Positions 50,906 to 59,786 of a DNA stretch of 64,000 nt are shown here, piece after piece; position 1 is the first letter of the stretch, and the number at the start of each line of letters is the position of its first letter. Position numbers and translations under genes: made by a program. Source of the DNA: Erythrobacter sp. UBA1916 (lineage in GTDB: Bacteria > Pseudomonadota > Alphaproteobacteria > Sphingomonadales > Sphingomonadaceae); the NCBI GenBank assembly GCA_002337385.1, contig DDFY01000010.1, positions 96,204 to 160,203 of the forward strand, in the 5' to 3' direction. The notes under the pieces are model-generated. The model saw only the letters and a list, made by a program, of their open reading frames with translations. It was not told the DNA's origin and searched no databases.

Positions 50906-50918
50906 TTGACATAGTCAA
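50906..50918. promoter_or_regulatory. Palindrome TTGAC-ATA-GTCAA
   Basis: Perfect 5-base arms. The second palindrome at 51067 shares the outer TTGA...TCAA, so one regulator may use both. The tandem MarR protein at 54368 is a candidate. Confidence 0.4.
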
Positions 50919-50956
50919 TCTCGAATTGACCGTGATGACGGACCGAATAGGGGTTG

Positions 50957-50984
50957 GTTCATATTTTTCATGATAAATATGAAC
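50957..50984. repeat. Perfect inverted repeat GTTCATATTT / AAATATGAAC
   Basis: 10-base arms with an 8-base centre (TTCATGAT), in the middle of the divergent region. No run of T follows on the plus strand, so an operator is more likely than a terminator. Confidence 0.6.
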
Positions 50985-51060
50985 GTATTTCCCTATTTTT
51001 CGCGAACCCTAGCGGATATGGGGCCGAAATAGGTGAAACCCACCTCAATACGATCAGGGC

Positions 51061-51090
51061 TTGACATTGATTAAATCAAATTGGATGAAT
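51061..51090 (+). promoter_or_regulatory. Probable promoter and operator of the TonB receptor at 51263
   Basis: TTGACA at 51061-51066 is a perfect -35 box. The 13-base palindrome TTGATT-A-AATCAA follows at once (51067-51079), in the spacer where a bound repressor would block the polymerase. The -10 is weak (TTGGAT or GATGAA near 51082-51089). Confidence 0.5.
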
Positions 51091-51262
51091 GCGGCAGGGA
51101 CAAAAGTCCTTGAGAAAAATGGCGCTTGCATGTGTCAAAAATGGGGGAGACGGGCCAACGGCCCGATATAACGACGTGCATGGCCTGCGCGGGGCGATCC
51201 CGTGGCCTGTGTGTCGATACCCTTCCCCGCCCCATGCGGTGCCGGTCTGGGAGGGAAGACAG

Positions 51263-54223
51263 ATGACAAGCCGAACTGCACTCAATTTCCGCGCCGCATT
51301 GCTTGCTGCCTGCGCTGGATGCATCGCCACCCCTGCCCTCGCGCAGGACGAGGACCGCGAGCAAGACGGCACGATCGTCGTAACCGGCTCACGCATTGCG
51401 CGCGGCACCTTCGACAGCCCCGCCCCCGTCACCACGCTCGGTGCAGACGATCTCCAGCGGCGCGGCGTCACCAACATTGCCGAGGCGATCACCGAGCTGC
51501 CCTCGTTCCGCGACACCACCGGCCCGCAGACGCAGGGCTTCGGCAGCTTCAACGTCGGCGCACGGATCGTGAACCTGCGCGGGCTCGGGGTCACGCGCAA
51601 CCTCGTGCTGGTCAACGGCCGCCGCTTCGCCCCCACCACGCGCGAAGGCTCGGTCGATCTCAACTTCGTGCCCTCGATCCTGATCGAGCGGACCGAGATT
51701 GTCACCGGCGGCGCCTCTGCCGCCTACGGCTCGGACGCGATCACCGGCGTGGTCAACGTGATCCTTGATGACCGCCTCGAAGGGCTCAAGCTCCAGGCCG
51801 ACTTCGGCACTTCCGAGCGCGGAGACGGCGAGCGCTACCACGCCGCCGCGGCCTTCGGCACCGGCGTTGGCGATCGCGGTCATTTCGTGATCGGCGGCGA
51901 ATGGTCGAAGCAGGAGGGCATCGGCAACTGCTTCCAGCGCGATTGGTGCACGCCCGGCGCAGTGGTCACCAACATTGGTTATGCCGGTGGCAACGGCATG
52001 CCCAACTACGTGCGCTCCAACGACAACGCCGGGCTCAATTTCAACAACGCCGGTGTGGTCACCCGGGGGCCCTATGCTGGCCTGTTCGGCACCGGCGGCA
52101 TCACCTTCGATGCCAACGGCGACCCCACCGCCTTCAATGTCGGCGACCCGAGCTTCGCGCTGTTCCAGATCGGCGGAGACATCATCCCCGCTTATATCGA
52201 TGCCAACATCACGGTCCCGGTCGAGCGCTACTCGGTCAACGCCCATTTCGACTACGAGTTCTCTGACAGTCTCACGGGCTTTATCGACGGCACCTACGGC
52301 CATGTCGACGGGCAACTGTTGCAAACCTCGTTCTTCAACACCCGCATCCCGATCTTCGCGGACAACCCCTTCATCCCCGATGCGATCCGGAACAACTTCA
52401 CCGATCCGACGCAGCCCACCGGCCCGGCCTCGCTGACACGCCCAGCCGATGCCACCGCCTCCTTCACGATGGCGCGGCTGTTTAACGACCTTGCGCGCGG
52501 CTACAGCACCTCCGATGCCGACACCTACCGTATCACCACCGGGCTCGAAGGCGAGTTCGGCGGCGGATGGACCTGGGATGGCTACTACCAATACAGTCGG
52601 ACCGATCGCCTACAGGTGGTGCAAGACAACCTCGTGGTCGGCGCGGCGGTGTTCCCGGTCACCGATCCGGCCACTATCGCCCAATCGAACGCCTATTTCT
52701 ACTTCGCGGCCGACGCAGTGGTCGATCCGTCAACCGGCCAGCCAACCTGCCGAGCGCTGCTCAGCGACGACCCGGCCCTAAGGGCCGCGGCGCAAGGTTG
52801 CGTACCGCTCAACCTGTTCGGCGAGAACAACTACGACCCCGCCGCCAAGGACTACATCTACGGAGACCTGATCGAGGATATCCGCCTGCAACAGCACGTG
52901 TTGTCAGCCAATGTCAGCGGCAGCCTGTTCGAGGTACCGGGCGGCACTGTGGGCATCGCCTTCGGCGCCGAGTACCGGGTCGACAAGATCGACGTGGCCC
53001 ATGACGACCTGTCCAACCTTTACGCCTATTTCCAGAACTTCGGCGCCGACTACAACGGCAAGACCGAGGTGTTCGAAGGCTTTGGCGAAATCGAGGTGCC
53101 GCTGCTGGCGGACACACCGATGTTCGAATCGCTGACCCTCAACGCGGCTCTCAGGCAGACGCATTACAAGATCGATGGCTTCGGCAGCTATCTGCGCACC
53201 AATGTCTCCAATTCGTTCGATGCGACGGCGTGGAAGATAAGCGGCAACTGGGAGCCGTTCGATTGGCTGCGCTTCCGCGTGAGCCGCTCGCGCGATATCC
53301 GTGCGCCCAACTTTGCCGAACTGTTCCTGTCGTCGGCAAGCGCCTTCAGCACGATCTCCAACCCGTTCCAGGGCGGCGCGGGCAACAACCCCTCGCTGCG
53401 CAGCGGCGGCAGCCCGTTCCTGCGCCCGGAAAAGGCCGATACCTGGGGCGCAGGTGCGATCTTCAGCCCCGGCGGTGCGCTTGAAGGGCTGCGGCTCTCG
53501 GTCGACTATTTCGACATCCAGGTGAAGGACTACATCTCCAGCCCGCCGGGCGGCGCGCAGAACATCGTCAACGAATGCTTCGGCGGGCGCGCGGCGGCCT
53601 GCGCCCTGATCAACGATGGCACCATCACCACCGGCGACGCTCTGACCGAGATCCGCAACGTCTCGCTCAACCTCGAGGAGCTGCGCACCAACGGGTTCGA
53701 CTTCGAAGCCGAATACCGCGCCGATCTGGGCGGCAGCAATCAGCTGATCCTGCGCGCGCTCGCCACCCATGTGACCGAGCTTTCAACGCTGGCCTTCGGG
53801 CAACTGATCGACCGAGCCGGCCAGACCGGCGGATCGGGCGGCACCTCGTCGGCGGACTGGACCGCGAACACCTTCGTCACGCTGGTCAACCCGCGCTTTT
53901 CGACGACCTTGCAGGGGCGCTTCATCGGCGCGGGTGTGCTCAACGCGCTCTACACCGGCCCCGGCCAGGACGGCTACAACCCGACCAATCGCAACTCGAT
54001 CTCCGACAACTCGGTGCCGAGCCGGTTCTACCTGAACCTGTTCGGGACCTTCAATGTCGGCCCGAACTGGGAAGATGGCAAAGGGCTGCAACTGTTCGCC
54101 CGGATCAACAACCTGCTCGACAAGGATCCGCCTATCGTACCCGAGTTCCAATTCCCGACCAACCCGGTCTATTTCGACACCATCGGGCGCTATTTCACCT
54201 TCGGTGCTCGCGCCCGGTTCTGA
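51263..54223 (+). CDS. Large TonB-dependent outer-membrane receptor
   Basis: A 986-residue receptor. ATG 51263 has GGGAGGGAAGA upstream and starts a signal peptide (ending TPALAQ). Motifs are GTIVVTGSRIARG, GLGVTRNLVLVNGRRFAP, LIERTEIVTGGASAAYGSDA and ITGVVNVIL in the plug, and a barrel ending FTFGARARF. It is of the large sphingomonad type that often imports plant-derived or oligomeric substrates. Ligand unknown. It opens the 51-60 kb catabolic region and is followed by a regulator on the same strand. Confidence 0.93.
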   Translation: MTSRTALNFRAALLAACAGCIATPALAQDEDREQDGTIVVTGSRIARGTFDSPAPVTTLGADDLQRRGVTNIAEAITELPSFRDTTGPQTQGFGSFNVGARIVNLRGLGVTRNLVLVNGRRFAPTTREGSVDLNFVPSILIERTEIVTGGASAAYGSDAITGVVNVILDDRLEGLKLQADFGTSERGDGERYHAAAAFGTGVGDRGHFVIGGEWSKQEGIGNCFQRDWCTPGAVVTNIGYAGGNGMPNYVRSNDNAGLNFNNAGVVTRGPYAGLFGTGGITFDANGDPTAFNVGDPSFALFQIGGDIIPAYIDANITVPVERYSVNAHFDYEFSDSLTGFIDGTYGHVDGQLLQTSFFNTRIPIFADNPFIPDAIRNNFTDPTQPTGPASLTRPADATASFTMARLFNDLARGYSTSDADTYRITTGLEGEFGGGWTWDGYYQYSRTDRLQVVQDNLVVGAAVFPVTDPATIAQSNAYFYFAADAVVDPSTGQPTCRALLSDDPALRAAAQGCVPLNLFGENNYDPAAKDYIYGDLIEDIRLQQHVLSANVSGSLFEVPGGTVGIAFGAEYRVDKIDVAHDDLSNLYAYFQNFGADYNGKTEVFEGFGEIEVPLLADTPMFESLTLNAALRQTHYKIDGFGSYLRTNVSNSFDATAWKISGNWEPFDWLRFRVSRSRDIRAPNFAELFLSSASAFSTISNPFQGGAGNNPSLRSGGSPFLRPEKADTWGAGAIFSPGGALEGLRLSVDYFDIQVKDYISSPPGGAQNIVNECFGGRAAACALINDGTITTGDALTEIRNVSLNLEELRTNGFDFEAEYRADLGGSNQLILRALATHVTELSTLAFGQLIDRAGQTGGSGGTSSADWTANTFVTLVNPRFSTTLQGRFIGAGVLNALYTGPGQDGYNPTNRNSISDNSVPSRFYLNLFGTFNVGPNWEDGKGLQLFARINNLLDKDPPIVPEFQFPTNPVYFDTIGRYFTFGARARF

Positions 54224-54249
54224 TCGAACGCACCGCCCTCCCTGGTGCG

Positions 54250-54286
54250 CGACGCCAGCCGCTCCTTACAGAGTGTGCTGGCGTCG
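54250..54286. repeat. Hairpin after the TonB receptor
   Basis: CGACGCCAGC and its exact complement, 17-base loop, 26 bases after the receptor stop. No T run follows, so it is either a weak terminator or an mRNA-end structure. Confidence 0.5.
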
Positions 54287-54367
54287 GTTCGGGGATTTGC
54301 CCCGTCTGGAATTTGCGCATATCGGGGCATCGCAAGGCCGATGCGGCGATAGGGGAAGCACGAGCGG

Positions 54368-55318
54368 ATGACTGGCGAGCGAAATGGCGATCATGCGCTG
54401 CTGGTCGGGATCCAGAATGACCTGCTCTCGCCGCGTATCCTGTTGTTGAAGCGCCTGCTTGAACAAAGCGCACGGACAGACTTTGCCGGGCTGGAACCTG
54501 AAAACGCCTTCACCCGGCGCATCCTGTTCGCCCTCTATCGCAACCGTGAAGGCCGCGTGTTCGAACTTGCCTACACTCTGGGCAGCGACATGGCGCAGGT
54601 TAGCCGCGGGCTCGCCGCGCTGCGCAAAGACGGACTGGTCAACACCAAGCGGCAACGTGATCCCTACACCCTGACGGCCGATGGCGAGAAGCTGGGAAAA
54701 CAGCTGTTCGTGATCGCCGAACAGCGAGAGGCACGCCTGTTGCAAGGGTTGGAAACAGGCGAAATTATCGAGCTGGTGGCCATGCTTATCCACCTGCAAG
54801 GCCGTGCCAACACCCTGCTCGCCGAGGAACTGGCTCTGACACGGCCCGAGGGCGAACAGTCAGAACTGCCGGCCGCGCAGACCGAGTTTGCAACCCGCGT
54901 GCATCCGCTGCTTTACAATCTTGCCAACACAGTCCTGCGCACGGCCACCGCCGCATTCAAGCGGCTCGCAGGCGTGTCGCAGTTCGAATGGCGAGTGCTG
55001 GTAAACATGGCCGACCGGCCGGCCATTCCTTTTGCCAGCCTTGTCGAGCATATTGGCGTGGACAAGGGCCAGCTCAGCCGGACTTTGAACGCACTCGAAC
55101 AGTCAGGCCTGATCGTGCGCACCGAAGACGGCTCGGGCGCGCCACGCCGATTGGACCTGACCGCCAAGGGCCGGCGCGTCTATCGGCTGATGCTGGCGGA
55201 TTCCGAACAGCGCAATTCGCTTATCATCGAGGGTCTGCGCCCCGTCCATCTCGAGCGCCTGCGCGCGCAGCTCGATCGCCTGATCACCAATGCCGTCACC
55301 ATGGCGCCGGAGGCCTGA
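54368..55318 (+). CDS. Fused tandem MarR-type regulator
   Basis: A 316-residue protein with two winged-helix MarR-like domains in one chain. The first spans residues about 48-115 (TRRILFALYRNREGRVFELA, AQVSRGLAALRKDGLVNTKR). The second spans about 205-275 (QFEWRVLVNMADRPAIPFAS, DKGQLSRTLNALEQSGLIVR, RRLDLTAKGRRVYRL). MarR proteins normally are homodimers of about 150 residues, so this chain could act as a built-in dimer with two different halves. It lies between the receptor and the dioxygenase, so control of this region is likely. Ligand and operator are unknown. Confidence 0.85.
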   Translation: MTGERNGDHALLVGIQNDLLSPRILLLKRLLEQSARTDFAGLEPENAFTRRILFALYRNREGRVFELAYTLGSDMAQVSRGLAALRKDGLVNTKRQRDPYTLTADGEKLGKQLFVIAEQREARLLQGLETGEIIELVAMLIHLQGRANTLLAEELALTRPEGEQSELPAAQTEFATRVHPLLYNLANTVLRTATAAFKRLAGVSQFEWRVLVNMADRPAIPFASLVEHIGVDKGQLSRTLNALEQSGLIVRTEDGSGAPRRLDLTAKGRRVYRLMLADSEQRNSLIIEGLRPVHLERLRAQLDRLITNAVTMAPEA

Positions 55319-55342
55319 TCTCGGGCCGTCCGACGATCCGAA

Positions 55343-56254
55343 CTAGTTGGCCTTTTCGAGCCGCGACATCGGCGGCGCATTCCTGAACAACTCGCCGAAC
55401 GGATCGTCCGGCTGTTCGGGCGCGGCGGCCTCGCGTACTGTCGCCCGGCGCATGTCGCGGCGCTCGTCCCAGTTGAACCCGCCACCGCGGTGAAGGCAGG
55501 CGAGGTTGTCCCAGATCACCATGTCGCCCACGGCATAGTCGATCGAAATGATGTACTTGTCCTGGGTCGCATGGGCATTGAGATAGTCGATCAGCTCGCG
55601 GCTCTCCCCCCAGCTCCAGCCGACCACGCGATAACAATGGGCCCCGGCATAGACCATCTTGCGGCCCGATCCGGCATGCGTGTGCACCAGCTTGTGCACC
55701 GGGCGGTGCCGCTCCTCGATCATCTCGCGCGTGATCTCCGCCCCGCCCTGCTTACGCGACCACCACAAGGAATGCTCGCATTCGAGATCGGCAATCTTCG
55801 CCTTCATCTCTTCGGGCAAGTCATCGTAAGCGGTGCGCGCATCCACAAAGCAGGTCGGCCCGCCGCTTGGAGGCACCTCCACCGCGCGCAGCATCGAATA
55901 GCTGGTGCGCAAGTCCATGAACGAGCTGTCGGTGTGGAAGATCATGTCGCCCTTGCGATAAGTCAGGGCGCTGGGGGCGCGGTTGATCTCGCCATCCTTG
56001 TCGAGGTTGCCCGCGTTGAACAGGTACTGGCGCGGACGCCCATCACGCGGCGGCAGGCTTTCGAGATAGCCGAAATAGCTGGCGAAGCGGATCTGGCCCT
56101 CGTCGTCTAACCCGGTGTCGCGATAGACGGTCACGCCCCATTTATCCTGCAGCGCGATGATCTCCTGAATCGTTGCCGGATCGAGCGGCTTGCTGATGTC
56201 GACGCCGGTAATCTCCGCTCCGAAGCGCGGGGACAGGGGTTTTGCCTCTATCAT
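55343..56254 (-). CDS. TauD/TfdA-family 2-oxoglutarate-dependent dioxygenase
   Basis: A 303-residue protein with the iron-binding triad His107-X-Asp109 (FHTDSSF) and His255 (LACLHRGG), and Arg269/Arg270 (ERRDMRR) for 2-oxoglutarate. These enzymes hydroxylate small substrates such as taurine, alkylsulfates or phenoxyacetates, often to break a C-S or C-O bond. The substrate is not evident. AAAGGA lies before ATG 56254. It is divergent from the FAD oxidoreductase and convergent with the tandem MarR gene. Confidence 0.93.
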   Translation of the reverse strand: MIEAKPLSPRFGAEITGVDISKPLDPATIQEIIALQDKWGVTVYRDTGLDDEGQIRFASYFGYLESLPPRDGRPRQYLFNAGNLDKDGEINRAPSALTYRKGDMIFHTDSSFMDLRTSYSMLRAVEVPPSGGPTCFVDARTAYDDLPEEMKAKIADLECEHSLWWSRKQGGAEITREMIEERHRPVHKLVHTHAGSGRKMVYAGAHCYRVVGWSWGESRELIDYLNAHATQDKYIISIDYAVGDMVIWDNLACLHRGGGFNWDERRDMRRATVREAAAPEQPDDPFGELFRNAPPMSRLEKAN

Positions 56255-56404
56255 GGCTGGTATTCCTTTCTGCTGCGCTTCGCCGCGATGACCTTCGTGC
56301 CGAGCGCGCCGCGCAAAATGCGCGTTTTCGCGTCACTCTCCCTATCTGGCCTCACCCTATACCGACGGATCATATTCTGTGAGCTTGCGCCCGGGTGGCC
56401 AGAG

Positions 56405-56434
56405 CTGACAACTTTATGTAGGCTGGTACATTAT
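56405..56434 (+). promoter_or_regulatory. Promoter of the FAD oxidoreductase
   Basis: CTGACA (56405-56410), 18-base spacer, CATTAT (56429-56434). The operator at 56414-56433 overlaps it almost completely, which suits repression. Confidence 0.5.
56414..56433. promoter_or_regulatory. Operator TTATGT-N8-ACATTA
   Basis: Arms TTATGT and ACATTA, 8-base centre. The same design (TTATGT-N8-ACATAA) is found at 59729, before the dehydratase. The MarR protein at 59787 is the nearest candidate regulator. Confidence 0.62.
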
Positions 56435-56533
56435 AGTGCAAGAGCCCAAGGCAAACAACGCAGTCACCGATTGCCCTTCGGCAGCAACGGTCGGCGCAGT
56501 TCCAGCCAATGGAGCGACAGGAGGAGGTAAATC

Positions 56534-58024
56534 GTGACCCAACCCAAATCTCCACAAATGCCCGAACTGCAGAAGGTTGAAGGCCACTCGGAAGATCGCT
56601 TCCTCGGTTCGGACGTGTTCCGCTCGCAGGAGCACACCCTGCCCCCTCCTTCGCGCGGTGGTTCGATCCGCGAGGAAGTGCGCGATATCAACATCTATCA
56701 CCAGACCGACGTGGTGGTGGTCGGCGGCGGTCCGGCGGGCTGCGCGGCGGCCTGGGCGGTAGCCAAGGCCGGGGCCGATGTGACGCTGGTCGAACGCTAC
56801 AACTGCCTTGGCGGCCTCAGCACCGGCGGGCTTGTCATGTGGATCGACCGCATGACCGACTGGAACGGCAACCACGTCATCCAGGGCTTTGCCCGCGAAT
56901 TCATCGACCGCATGCCGAAGGACGGCGTGGCTGGTCCGCCTATGGAAGACTGGGGCGCGCGCGAGGAAGCCAAGGTCGCCTACTGGAGCCAGCGCACCAC
57001 CGCCTTTCACGGAATCGTGCAATGGGCCCCCACGCTCGACCCTGAGCGGATGAAATTGAATGCGCAGGAAATGCTGCTCGAAGCGGGTGTGCGGATCGTG
57101 TTTCACGCCTGGGCCGCGCGCCCGATCATCGAGGACGGCGCGGCGCGCGGCGTGATCTTCGAGAGCAAGGCAGGCCGTCAGGCGATCAAGGCCAAGGTGG
57201 TGGTCGACACCACCGGCGACGGCGACATGTTCGCCCGCGCCGGGGCCGAATTCGATACCGACATCGAGGAAGGCGACGTCCACCATTCGATGAACACCGG
57301 GTGGGTGCTCGGCGGGGTCAACATGGACCGCTGGATCAACTGGAAGGTGCTCTATCCCGAGCAATTGACCGAGCTGATGAACCGGGGCCGCGAGGAACTA
57401 GGCTTTTTCCAGACGCCCTATGTCAGCTGGCGGCCCGATATTGCGCTGTTCCTCGGCCCGAGACAATCGGGCCTCAGCGCGCTCGATGTCGACGATATGA
57501 CCGAAGTGGAAATCCGCAGCCACCGGCTGATGGAAGGGCACTGCCAGTTCTTCCGCCAGCACGCGCCCGGCTTCGAACACGCCTATTCGCTGCAAAGCGC
57601 CAGCCAGCTGGGCGTGCGCCACACCCGCAGGCTCGGCGGAATTGGGCGGATCGAGCGCGCGGATTGGCCCAAGGGCACACCCGTCGTCGACGAGGTCGGC
57701 GTATCGCCCTCTATCAGTCCCAAGTTTCCCGTTGTGTCAGTGCCTTATGGCAGCCTTGTTCCACGCGTTCTTGATGGCCTTCTGGTGGGCGGTCGACACA
57801 TTAGCTGCGATGCCAACAGCCACGGCTTCATGCGCGAGATCCCGCAATGCTGGCTGACCGGCCATGCCGCCGGTGTCGGCGCAGCGCTGGCGGCTAATGA
57901 AGGGATCGAACCGCGCGCAGTGGATGTGGACGAACTGCGCCGCACCCTCCGCGCTCAGGGCGCGCACCTGCACGACGATGCTGCCGTGAAAGCCGCCCGC
58001 AGCGAAACAGCTCCTGTCGCCTAA
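56534..58024 (+). CDS. FAD-dependent oxidoreductase
   Basis: A 496-residue flavoprotein starting at GTG 56534 after a strong GGAGGAGG. An extension of about 58 residues precedes the Rossmann fold (DVVVVGGGPAGCAAAWAVAK, GGGPAG at residues 64-69), followed by VERYNCLGGLSTGGLVMWID and VVVDTTGDGDMFARAGAEFD. The C-terminal part has LLVGGRHISCDANSHGFMRE and the second FAD motif HAAGVGAALA. It belongs to the broad FAD-dependent oxidoreductase family; the substrate is unknown. The neighbours suggest a catabolic step. Confidence 0.87.
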   Translation: MTQPKSPQMPELQKVEGHSEDRFLGSDVFRSQEHTLPPPSRGGSIREEVRDINIYHQTDVVVVGGGPAGCAAAWAVAKAGADVTLVERYNCLGGLSTGGLVMWIDRMTDWNGNHVIQGFAREFIDRMPKDGVAGPPMEDWGAREEAKVAYWSQRTTAFHGIVQWAPTLDPERMKLNAQEMLLEAGVRIVFHAWAARPIIEDGAARGVIFESKAGRQAIKAKVVVDTTGDGDMFARAGAEFDTDIEEGDVHHSMNTGWVLGGVNMDRWINWKVLYPEQLTELMNRGREELGFFQTPYVSWRPDIALFLGPRQSGLSALDVDDMTEVEIRSHRLMEGHCQFFRQHAPGFEHAYSLQSASQLGVRHTRRLGGIGRIERADWPKGTPVVDEVGVSPSISPKFPVVSVPYGSLVPRVLDGLLVGGRHISCDANSHGFMREIPQCWLTGHAAGVGAALAANEGIEPRAVDVDELRRTLRAQGAHLHDDAAVKAARSETAPVA

Positions 58025-58037
58025 CGCCAGCGGGCCG

Positions 58038-59693
58038 TCAGCCCTTCTCGGGCAAGAGCACCCCGCCGGTCTCCATGCCGCGCACCGCGTGGCGGAAGGT
58101 GTCGAGGTAGCCCGAGGCGGGCACCCGCATCCCCACGCCTTCGCGCGCAGACAGCTCGTCAGCCGTAAGCTCCACATCGATGCTGCGGTTGGCGACCGAA
58201 ATCGTGATCACGTCACCATCACGCACCTTCCCGATCGGCCCGCCGGTCGCCGCCTCGGGCGAGACTTCCGCAACGGTCAGCCCCTTCAGGCACAGACCCG
58301 AAAGCTGCCCGTCGGTGACGAAAGCGGTCGTCTTGGCAAGACCCGCCGCATCGAGCGCAAACAGGATCAGCGAAGCGCCCCCGCCCATCGCCGGGCCACC
58401 CTTGAGGCCCTGATTGCGGCTCACCACCACGTCGCCTGGCTTCACGCCGCCAGCCTTGATCGCGTCCATGCAGCTGGCCGTATCCTCGAACACCCGTGCC
58501 GGGCCGGTAAACTCCTCGGGCCGCGAGCCGTCCCGCACGCCCAGCCGCACCACCGCCGTATCGGCAAAGTTGCCCTTGAGGATGGCGATGGCAGGCCCCT
58601 TGCCCACCGGGTTGTCGAGCGGCTGGATCACATCCGGCCCTTCGATTTCGTAGTCGGCGAGGTTTTCAGCCAGCGTCTTGCCAGACACGGTCAGTGCGCC
58701 GCCGTCGATCATCGGCAAGAGGCGCTTCAGCGTGGCGCGCGCGCCGCCCGCATCCTCGAACTGCTCGATGCGGATATGGCCCGTGGGACGCACCGGCGAG
58801 AGCACCGGAACGTCGCTCATCTCTTCCCACAGCGCGAAGACATCAACGCCGTTCTCGGCCTCGATCGCCGTGGCCTGCAAGTGCTTGATCGCGTTGATGC
58901 TTCCCGACACGGCCAGTACGGTCGCCACCGCATTCTTGAAGGCGGCCGGGGTGAGAATATCGCGCGGGCGCAGGTCCTCCATCACCATCTCTACGATGCG
59001 CTTGCCCGCGGCCTTCGCATTGGCCTGCATCTTGGGCGAGTTGCCGCGCACCGGCGCATGACCCGGCAGCGCCATGCCGAGCGCCTCGACCACGCAGTGC
59101 ATGGTGTTGGCCGTCGCCATGCCAGCGCAGACGCCGGGGCCGCGAATGGCGTTTTCGGCCATGTCGGGGATCGGGAACTTCGGCTCCTTGCCGAAGATCG
59201 CGCCGACCTGGCCCGACCAGACGTCTTCCACATCGACCGGCTCACCATCGATATCGCCCGCCTGCTGGTAACCGCCGATGACGAGGATCGTCGGGATATT
59301 GAGCCGCGCCGCCGCCATCAGATGCCCCGGTGGCGTCTTGTCGCACGAGGTGAGGCAGATCATGCCATCGAGCAAGGCCGCTTCGACCTGCACCTCGATA
59401 TCGTTGGCAATGATGTCGCGCCCGGCGAGGATATAAGACCCAGACTTGCCCGCACCGGTGATGAAATCCGAGGGCGCAGCAGTGCGCACCTCGAACGGCA
59501 CCCCGCCCGCCGCGCGGATCGCTTCCTTCACCATCTTGGCGATGCCGTCGAGGTGAGCATAGCAGATGGCCAGTTCGCTGGAGGAATTGACCACCGCGAT
59601 CTTGGGCTTTTCCATGTCCTCTTTCGACAGGCCCAGCGCTTTCCAGTTGGCGCGGCGACCGGGGCTGTTGGCATCAAGGCTGCGTAGTTTCAT
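58038..59693 (-). CDS. IlvD/Edd-family dehydratase
   Basis: A 551-residue protein. ATG 59693 has GGGAGAG nine bases upstream; a GTG eight codons earlier overlaps that site and is rejected. Likely Fe-S cysteines are Cys44 (ELAICYAHL), Cys117 (TSCDKTPPGHL) and one in GVCAGMATANTMHC. The family includes dihydroxy-acid dehydratase (IlvD) and sugar-acid dehydratases. Its place in a catabolic region, with an operator shared by the FAD oxidoreductase, favours a sugar-acid or other hydroxy-acid dehydratase over branched-chain amino-acid synthesis. Confidence 0.9.
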   Translation of the reverse strand: MKLRSLDANSPGRRANWKALGLSKEDMEKPKIAVVNSSSELAICYAHLDGIAKMVKEAIRAAGGVPFEVRTAAPSDFITGAGKSGSYILAGRDIIANDIEVQVEAALLDGMICLTSCDKTPPGHLMAAARLNIPTILVIGGYQQAGDIDGEPVDVEDVWSGQVGAIFGKEPKFPIPDMAENAIRGPGVCAGMATANTMHCVVEALGMALPGHAPVRGNSPKMQANAKAAGKRIVEMVMEDLRPRDILTPAAFKNAVATVLAVSGSINAIKHLQATAIEAENGVDVFALWEEMSDVPVLSPVRPTGHIRIEQFEDAGGARATLKRLLPMIDGGALTVSGKTLAENLADYEIEGPDVIQPLDNPVGKGPAIAILKGNFADTAVVRLGVRDGSRPEEFTGPARVFEDTASCMDAIKAGGVKPGDVVVSRNQGLKGGPAMGGGASLILFALDAAGLAKTTAFVTDGQLSGLCLKGLTVAEVSPEAATGGPIGKVRDGDVITISVANRSIDVELTADELSAREGVGMRVPASGYLDTFRHAVRGMETGGVLLPEKG

Positions 59694-59728
59694 GGCTAGG
59701 TTCTCTCCCAAGGACACCGGCTTTGCGA

Positions 59729-59748
59729 TTATGTCGCATACTACATAA
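59729..59748. promoter_or_regulatory. Operator TTATGT-N8-ACATAA
   Basis: A perfect 6-base inverted repeat, 7 with the flanking A and T (59728-59749), with an inner palindrome TATG-TCG-CATA. It lies 36 bases before the dehydratase start and 38 bases beyond the MarR stop. It matches the site at 56414. Confidence 0.68.
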
Positions 59749-59786
59749 TACGGCGCAACCCACTCACCACTCGCGGCTCATTCGCC

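Larger units (their letters stand above)
50832..51262. other. Divergent control region with palindromes
   Basis: About 430 bases, more AT-rich than its surroundings, between the secreted-protein gene (-) and the TonB receptor (+). It holds two TTGA-N5-TCAA palindromes (50906 and 51067), a perfect 10-base inverted repeat (50957-50984), and a TTGACA box at 51061. No gene is evident. Confidence 0.65.
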
